From positions 1 to 11,704 of the forward strand of contig DAOVUP010000012.1 of assembly GCA_030632525.1 (NCBI GenBank): 11,704 bases of DNA, read 5' to 3'. The position numbers and the translations under genes were made by a program. Shown piece after piece: positions 8,201-11,704 of the stretch. The DNA comes from Desulfobacteraceae bacterium. Its GTDB lineage: Bacteria; Desulfobacterota; DSM-4660; Desulfatiglandales; Desulfatiglandaceae. The stretch's first letter is position 1. Each line of letters starts with the position of its first letter. The notes beneath the pieces are model-generated. The model did no database searches, had not been told where the DNA came from, and saw only the letters and a program-made list of their open reading frames with translations.

Positions 8201-8411
8201 TCTCCTCGATTTTGAGAACGATACCCTCTTCAATCTCTTCAGGACTTGCACCCGGATAAAGTACTTGAACAGAGACCAGATCCAAGGTGAAGTAGGGGAA
8301 GACCTCCCGCTTCATCCTTGTGAGGCTCATCACTCCGACGATGATGATAAACACCATCAGGATGTTCACCGTGACTCTGTGTTCAACGGACCACCGGGCT
8401 ATTGATTTCAT
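5226..8411 (-). CDS. RND efflux transporter, AcrB-type inner-membrane permease
   Basis: This is the proton-driven inner-membrane pump of a tripartite efflux system, which takes substrates from the periplasm or membrane and passes them to an outer-membrane channel. Its 1061 residues match the AcrB family. Visible architecture: first membrane helix (about 12-30), large periplasmic loop (to about 330), helices 2-6 (about 335-480), helix 7 (about 533-550), second periplasmic loop (to about 875), and helices 8-12 (about 880-1035). The proton-relay aspartates are present as Asp398-Asp399 in LGILVDDAIIVGEN. The lysine that AcrB carries in helix 10 is replaced: the matching segment SGIVVNDSIILLDF has Asn946-Asp947. 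This is typical of a large uncharacterised RND branch and makes substrate prediction unsafe. The start overlaps the adaptor stop by 4 bases (ATGA). Confidence 0.96.
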   Translation of the reverse strand: MKSIARWSVEHRVTVNILMVFIIIVGVMSLTRMKREVFPYFTLDLVSVQVLYPGASPEEIEEGIVLKIEEKVKSVQGIKRIISSAQEGFGRVLLELKEDVEDVQKVVDEVKTLVDTIDTFPEDAETPLIQEITIKDEAINIAVYGDVSERDLRRTAEKVRDDLLSIKEISQVNLTGVRDYEISVEISENNLRRYGLTFDQVTAALKSGSLDLPGGSIKTAGGDVLIRAKGQRYTGREFEEIPLITLSDGTMVRLGDVANVFDAFKDTDQKGRFNGKPAALVQVRKTRDEDMILISRAVHTYIRENEHALPPGIGMAAWADLSVLVQDRIDLLLRNGTQGIILVFISLALFLRIGLAFWVALGIPISFMGAFCVLYWFGATINMISLFAFIMTLGILVDDAIIVGENIYAHYERGEPPLKAVIDGMAEVGSPVLMAISTTVVAFMPLLYISGIMGKFIKILPTAVIVILVVSLFEAFFILPAHLAHSLESDQLKTRHKKRLNIRLLDRIHQGLQYTIKHIYAPVLRWSLKNRYFTLALAGGVFVMVLGLVVGQHVPFVLFPKTDSNYLQAQISYPLGTPATMTEASIKRIEQAVARLNRELSQDRTDGKDIVLYSFGLVGTIASQGFEGAEIGGHAGQVFLELLPAEERSETALQVVNRWRDLVGEIPGAEKLSFSSLGGHPGGNPIEIQLIGKDFGELKRAAEELKSKIAQYQGTFDITDNFRPGKTEIKLKAKATARPLGITLADLARQVRQAFYGDEAVRIQRGRDDVKVMVRYSEPERRTLGTIEEMRIRTAMGDEIPFSEVADVVYSRGYSVINRIDRNRQITVVSDLDENVANAEQIIEDLGRDFLPGFVKRYPGIRYGFEGQKKRSNESVSSLFRGFGIAILGIYLLLATQLRSYVQPIVILVALPFGMVGAVLGHLVMGLSLTLLSLFGIVALSGIVVNDSIILLDFINRAIRNGTPIMEAVEQSGKARFRAVVLTSLTTIAGLLPLLLERSFQAQFLIPMAVSITFGLMVATVLTLLFVPTLYLIVAEGTAFLGPFFGLKPKESVPSIPGNPT

Positions 8412-9727
8412 TGAGGGGTCTCCTTTTCAAAAGGGATTTGCCTGACACGTACTTTCATCCCCTCGGAAAGCACCCCTGGAAACCGTGTGACCACCTTTTC
8501 CCCATGGGAAACCCCTTTCTTAACGTAGACCTGATCCCCCGAACGACGGAGAATTTCCACTGGCCTCACCTCTATCTTGCCATTCGCTACCACATAAATG
8601 CTGCTATTTTCGCGAACCGATTCCCTGGGTAAAAGAAAGAGATCATCTACCTTTTTGCCCACAATCTCCACCATGACAAACATCCCCGGAAGAATTGGTT
8701 GGACCTGGGAGGGATGACCGTTTTTCACCTCGACCACAAGGGGTAATGTACGGGTGTGTTCCTCCATCTGGCCTTTAACCCTCGACACAAATCCATCCCA
8801 CGAAAGCTTCTGAAGAGGTGTTTCAAAGATAATTTTGGCCTTGACAAGATCTCTATCCTTTGGATCTATGATCCCTCCTGCACCAAGATGGAGCCATATG
8901 GCTTCGCGGGGAGGTATGCGCACCTCCACTTCCATGATCCCCACATTGTATATTTCCGCCAAAGGTGTCCCTGCCATCACATACTGGCCTGTTTCGGTTA
9001 TTTTCTTAGCGATCCGGCAGTCAAATGGCGACCTGATTTCTGTCCGCTCTAAGGCTAATTCAGCTTCTTTGAGCTGCACTCGAACAGACTGACGCTGAGA
9101 TTTCAAGAGATCCACGCGGAATTTATGGAGTAACAGGGAGTTTTGCATCTCCTGGGTCTTCTGGCGGGTTGTCAGCCAGCCTTTCCGGACCCGGTCCAGT
9201 TCGTTCTGGGAAACCACCTTTCTCTTGGCCAAAGCCAACTGCCGGTCGAACTCGGTCTTGGACAGAGCCAATTCTTCTTCAGCAATCTTCAACGTGGTCC
9301 TGAGATTTTTTTCCTCCTGGGCCACACGAGCCAATTCCGCCTGCAAGCTGCGGATCTCTGTTTGGAGTCTTTCCACGTGGAGGGAATAATTACGTGGATC
9401 AATACGTATCAAAAAAGACCCTTTTGGAAAATAGGCCCCCTCTTCAAAATCCGGAGACATCTCCACGATACTCCCGCTGATTTCAGCAGTGAGGCTCAAT
9501 CTCTCCCCGGATCGTACAGTGCCGTAAGTCTCAATGATCATGTTGGGAGATGTCTTCTGGATCTGGATCACATCAACCAGTGGAGCCAGTTTATTCACGA
9601 TCTTCTGCTGGGGCTTTGGACGGGTTTTGACAAAAATAATCGCTACAAATAAAGAAATGATGATAACTACTGCTATTCTGGCGCCCCTTAACCATATTCG
9701 AGGCCTTGATGTCCCCTGGGATTTCAT
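8408..9727 (-). CDS. RND efflux periplasmic adaptor (membrane fusion protein)
   Basis: The adaptor bridges the inner-membrane pump and an outer-membrane channel. From the start used here (439 residues): a short basic N-terminus, one membrane anchor (about 12-34, IAVVIIISLFVAIIF), a first barrel/lipoyl half (GTVRSGERLSLTAEISGSIV), a long coiled-coil hairpin rich in Leu, Glu, Lys and Gln (about 115-235), the second half (TEIRSPFDCRIAKKITETGQYV), then beta-barrel and membrane-proximal domains. No lipobox cysteine is seen, so a transmembrane anchor is more likely than a lipoprotein. The frame is open back to a TTG at 9853 and an ATG at 9766. The ATG at 9727 has AGGA 9 bases upstream (9737-9740) and places the anchor near the N-terminus; the ATG at 9766 is a fair alternative (GGAG only 2 bases away). 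It is translationally coupled to the permease. Confidence 0.92.
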   Translation of the reverse strand: MKSQGTSRPRIWLRGARIAVVIIISLFVAIIFVKTRPKPQQKIVNKLAPLVDVIQIQKTSPNMIIETYGTVRSGERLSLTAEISGSIVEMSPDFEEGAYFPKGSFLIRIDPRNYSLHVERLQTEIRSLQAELARVAQEEKNLRTTLKIAEEELALSKTEFDRQLALAKRKVVSQNELDRVRKGWLTTRQKTQEMQNSLLLHKFRVDLLKSQRQSVRVQLKEAELALERTEIRSPFDCRIAKKITETGQYVMAGTPLAEIYNVGIMEVEVRIPPREAIWLHLGAGGIIDPKDRDLVKAKIIFETPLQKLSWDGFVSRVKGQMEEHTRTLPLVVEVKNGHPSQVQPILPGMFVMVEIVGKKVDDLFLLPRESVRENSSIYVVANGKIEVRPVEILRRSGDQVYVKKGVSHGEKVVTRFPGVLSEGMKVRVRQIPFEKETPQ

Positions 9728-9785
9728 TTTGTCATGTCCTGCTGTTTTTTCCAAACCGGTTTCCATTTCTCCAATGTTTTTTCTC

Positions 9786-9813
9786 TTTATATACAGATCA
9801 AGCCATTTTGCAA
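9786..9813 (-). promoter_or_regulatory. Candidate sigma70-type promoter of the efflux operon
   Basis: On the minus strand TTGCAA (9808-9813) and TATAAA (9786-9791) are separated by 16 bases. This would start transcription near 9779, just ahead of both plausible adaptor ATGs and downstream of the TTG at 9853, which argues against that longest start. It rests on motif matching only. Confidence 0.4.
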
Positions 9814-9882
9814 GGGGAATCAGACTGGAATGAATATTTTGATTGAGAGTCAATGAAAAACGGGAGACATAGGTTGAAAAAG

Positions 9883-9912
9883 ATGAACGTCAAAAATCGA
9901 ACATCGAACGTC
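9883..9912. repeat. Degenerate heptameric intergenic repeat (tcgaacR)
   Basis: A 7-base periodicity is visible: ATGAACG, TCAAAAA, TCGAACA, TCGAACG, with GAACGTC at both 9885-9891 and 9906-9912, exactly 21 bases apart. Longer arrays of this type are, to my recollection, scattered through intergenic DNA of deltaproteobacteria and some other bacteria. This would be a short, decayed copy. Confidence 0.5.
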
Positions 9913-9932
9913 CAGGTAAGCGAAGACTCCGA

Positions 9933-9948
9933 TCACGCCAAGGCGTGA
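9933..9948. repeat. 16-base inverted repeat in the divergent intergenic region
   Basis: TCACGCCAAGGCGTGA is a 7-bp inverted repeat around a central AA. It lies between the divergent efflux and cytX promoters. It could be a transcription-factor operator. As a hairpin it would have a very tight loop and lacks a T tract on either strand at the right side, so a terminator is unlikely. Confidence 0.45.
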
Positions 9949-10004
9949 AAAAACAAGCATCAACTTTAGGCATTTTCCCGGTCTATTCGGGTTGGAAATA
10001 TACC

Positions 10005-10032
10005 TTGACATTTTTTGGTGGAATAAGATAAT
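10005..10032 (+). promoter_or_regulatory. Sigma70-type promoter of cytX-thiD
   Basis: A consensus TTGACA (10005-10010) and GATAAT (10027-10032, five of six matches to TATAAT) are separated by 16 bases. Transcription would begin near 10039-10040, immediately before the riboswitch P1 helix at about 10042, which supports the call. Confidence 0.75.
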
Positions 10033-10040
10033 TTATAAAT

Positions 10041-10130
10041 TGTCGCTAGGGGTGGTTTATCTGAGAGCTGGAGCGATATCCTGCAACCCTTAGAACCTGA
10101 ACTGGCTAATACCAGCGGAGGAAAGCGGCG
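10041..10130 (+). promoter_or_regulatory. TPP riboswitch (THI element) controlling cytX-thiD
   Basis: The conserved THI-box elements appear in order: AGGGGTG (10048-10054), CTGAGA (10061-10066), ACCCTTAGAACCTGA (10086-10100), and CTGGCTAATACCAGCG (10102-10117). P1 is closed by GTCGCT (10042-10047) with AGCGGC (10124-10129), including one G-T wobble. The P3 arm between GGGGTG and CTGAGA is very short (only about GGTTTAT). It binds thiamine pyrophosphate as an mRNA leader; placement ahead of an HMP transporter and thiD is the expected context. With the terminator downstream it should switch transcription off when TPP is plentiful. Confidence 0.93.
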
Positions 10131-10174
10131 CGATTACCGAGTTTACGCGTTATTCGTGTTTAGTGAGTTTTTAG

Positions 10175-10207
10175 AGCCGCTTTCTCTTTACTGGAAGCGG
10201 CTTTTTT
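10175..10207 (+). terminator. Riboswitch-controlled intrinsic terminator
   Basis: AGCCGCTTTC (10175-10184) pairs with GGAAGCGGCT (10193-10202), allowing one T-G pair, around an 8-base loop, and a T run to 10207 follows. The left arm GCCGCTTTC (10176-10184) is also an exact complement of GAAAGCGGC at 10121-10129 in the riboswitch P1 3' strand, so P1 and the terminator on one side, and an antiterminator on the other, are mutually exclusive. About 70 bases separate it from the cytX start. Confidence 0.88.
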
Positions 10208-10278
10208 GTGGCGTATGCCATAAGGGCCTGCACCTAACCCGCAACTGCTTCCAAAGCCGTTAGAAAGGGGGAGTACGT

Positions 10279-11583
10279 ATGGAGGGGAGAAAAGGGATAA
10301 AACCTATTGGACAAGAGGGCCGAAACTTGACTGGGGTGGATTTTTTTCTTCTCTGGTCCGGGGCAGCTGTTTCCCTCGCCGAGATCTGGGCCGGGGGCCT
10401 CCTGATCCCGTTAGGATTTGTGACAGGCCTCGTGGTGATCCTTATTGGACACCTCATAGGGAATACGCCCTTGGCCTTTGGCGGAATCATAGGAAGTAGA
10501 ACCGGCATCCCCTCAATGGTGGCAATTAGACCATCCTTTGGGGTTCGCGGCTCATATTTTGCCACGGTACTCAACCTCGTTCAGCTTGTAGGCTGGACCG
10601 GGGTAATGCTTTGGATTGGGGCAAAGGCCGCACAGGGGGTGTGGCCTTTGCCCATATTTGGATTTCGAGGCTGGGTCATCATCGCCGGATTCGCGACCAC
10701 CCTTTGGGCGCTCCTTGGGCATCGCTATTGGAAATGGCTTCACAGGATCGCCATAACCGCCCTCATAGCCCTCTGTTGCCTCATGAGCTATGTGGTGTTT
10801 CATGAGTACGGTCTGAGCCGACTCCTGGAGGCTCCCGTAAAAGGTGGAATGCCCTTCATGATCGGCCTCGATCTGGTCATTGCCATGCCCATGTCCTGGC
10901 TCCCCCTTGTGTGTGATTATTCTCGATACGGTAAAGGCACGGGATCCGCCTTTTGGGGAACCTGGATAGGCTATTTCATCGTTAGTTCCTGGATGTATGC
11001 CATAGGCCTCGCTGCGGCACTTGCCACACAATCGCCAACACCGGACAGCATGGTGATAGAATTGATGGTGGGTCTGGGGCTTGCAGTACCTGCAATTATT
11101 ATCGTCCTTTTTTCCACCTTCACAACTACTTTCCTTGACATATATTCGACGGCCATCTCTGCCCTCAATATATGGCCTGAAATGGGCCGGAAACGTGGAA
11201 GCGTTGCATGCGGGATATTGGGAACGGCGTTGGCATTGATGTTCCCGGCCACCGCCTACGAGGGCTTCCTGCTCTTTGTCGGTTCGGTGTTCTGTCCCCT
11301 GTTTGGGGTCGTTCTTGCAGACTATTTTTTCCTCAGAAAACAGGCGTATTTCGAGACCGGATTTAATCGACAAGAGATCTATTGGTACTTAGGCGGATTC
11401 AACCCGTGGGCCTTTGTAGCGTGGGGGATAGGATTTGGACTCTATCACCTCCTGCAGAGCGAAACCGCCTGGGGCTCGTCAGTCCCCAGCCTTGTCGCTG
11501 CAGGTGTGATTTATCTGATCCTTATGCAGCTATTCGGTTTTTCTTCCGGGGTTGAAAAGGATGAAAACGGGGGCCATCAATAA
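10279..11583 (+). CDS. cytX: Hydroxymethylpyrimidine transporter CytX (NCS1 family)
   Basis: An inner-membrane permease of the nucleobase:cation symporter-1 family, predicted to import hydroxymethylpyrimidine (HMP), the pyrimidine half of thiamine. The 434-residue protein is hydrophobic throughout, with about 10-12 membrane helices. NCS1-like features are an N-terminal helix with GAAVSLAEIWAGG (28-40), GNTPLAFGGIIGSRTGIPSMVAIRPSFG (61-88) and NLVQLVGWTGVM (99-110). The ATG follows AAAGGGGGAG with a 5-base spacer. A TPP riboswitch lies upstream and thiD lies 52 bases downstream, which is what separates CytX from the cytosine permease CodB. Transport of HMP by CytX is itself a genomic prediction in most organisms; cytosine or another pyrimidine is the alternative. 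Confidence 0.9.
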   Translation: MEGRKGIKPIGQEGRNLTGVDFFLLWSGAAVSLAEIWAGGLLIPLGFVTGLVVILIGHLIGNTPLAFGGIIGSRTGIPSMVAIRPSFGVRGSYFATVLNLVQLVGWTGVMLWIGAKAAQGVWPLPIFGFRGWVIIAGFATTLWALLGHRYWKWLHRIAITALIALCCLMSYVVFHEYGLSRLLEAPVKGGMPFMIGLDLVIAMPMSWLPLVCDYSRYGKGTGSAFWGTWIGYFIVSSWMYAIGLAAALATQSPTPDSMVIELMVGLGLAVPAIIIVLFSTFTTTFLDIYSTAISALNIWPEMGRKRGSVACGILGTALALMFPATAYEGFLLFVGSVFCPLFGVVLADYFFLRKQAYFETGFNRQEIYWYLGGFNPWAFVAWGIGFGLYHLLQSETAWGSSVPSLVAAGVIYLILMQLFGFSSGVEKDENGGHQ

Positions 11584-11635
11584 AGAACAAGGTGCAACGT
11601 TCGGTCGGAAGCCTTAGAAATATCGGAGGTGTTTT

Positions 11636-11704
11636 ATGAAGCGGATTTTGACCATAGCCGGTTCTGATTCCGGGGGTGGTGCGGGAATTCAGGCGGACTT
11701 AAAG
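11636..11704 (+). CDS. thiD: ThiD, HMP/HMP-phosphate kinase, N-terminal fragment
   Basis: The first 23 codons are present before the window ends. They read MKRILTIAGSDSGGGAGIQA followed by DLK, the diagnostic N-terminus of ThiD, with the SDSGGGAGIQAD segment that forms part of the pyrimidine substrate site in this ribokinase-like family. ThiD phosphorylates HMP to HMP-P and then HMP-PP for coupling to the thiazole. The ATG follows CGGAGGT (11624-11630) with a 5-base spacer. It lies 52 bases after cytX and should share the riboswitch-controlled transcript: import, then phosphorylation. A fused ThiD-ThiE or ThiD-ThiN protein cannot be excluded because the rest is out of view. Confidence 0.93.
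   Translation, partial: MKRILTIAGSDSGGGAGIQADLK

Larger units (their letters stand above)
9854..10004. other. Upstream half of the efflux/cytX divergent intergenic region
   Basis: Of the roughly 550 bases between the adaptor gene and cytX, this part holds no gene. It contains only the heptameric repeat and the 16-base inverted repeat listed separately. A 21-codon frame at 9883-9948 has no ribosome binding site and simply reads through the repeat. The other half carries the cytX promoter, riboswitch and terminator. Confidence 0.6.

Noticed and set aside
9728..9853. N-terminal extension of the adaptor to a TTG at 9853
   Set aside because: The start would be TTG without a ribosome binding site, and it lies upstream of the likely transcription start near 9779.
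9883..9948. 21-codon frame starting MNVKNRTSNV
   Set aside because: It has no ribosome binding site and is a read-through of the heptameric repeat; such peptides are common false calls.
10552..11373. 273-codon open frame on the minus strand
   Set aside because: It is antisense to cytX. The plus-strand product is a clear NCS1 permease; the antisense protein has no family features.

Overview
The window looks like a mid-GC, Gram-negative chromosome. An RND efflux pump with a periplasmic adaptor requires two membranes. The gene mix and a short heptameric 'tcgaac' intergenic repeat fit an anaerobic deltaproteobacterium (Desulfobacterota); that placement is inference, since there is no rRNA or marker gene.

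There are three blocks. (1) Positions 1-4660, plus strand: a 2-oxoacid/acetoin dehydrogenase operon. It holds the 3' end of E1 alpha, complete E1 beta, a lipoyl-E2 with two E3-binding domains, an E3-like flavoprotein with an altered NAD site, and a small Lin0512-family protein of unknown function. Genes are tightly packed except for a 111-base gap with a strong hairpin between E1 beta and E2. (2) Positions 4725-9727, minus strand: an efflux operon transcribed as adaptor, RND permease, DUF402 protein. The first two genes overlap by 4 bases, and the permease stop codon abuts an ATG of the DUF402 frame. No outer-membrane channel is in view. (3) Positions 10005-11704, plus strand: a thiamine salvage unit. 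A sigma70-type promoter leads into a TPP riboswitch and an intrinsic terminator, then cytX (hydroxymethylpyrimidine transporter) and the first 23 codons of thiD.

The E1 enzyme of block 1 uses thiamine pyrophosphate, and block 3 imports and phosphorylates the pyrimidine precursor of that cofactor under TPP control. The link is metabolic and not shown to be regulatory. The riboswitch is the best-resolved regulatory element: the 3' strand of its P1 helix and the right arm of the terminator compete for the same 9-base sequence. The items most worth a second look are the E3 with substituted NAD-binding residues, the tandem E3-binding domains in E2, and the two orphan genes (Lin0512 and DUF402) at the ends of their operons. 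I found no CRISPR array, insertion sequence, tRNA, rRNA or clearly new multi-gene system.
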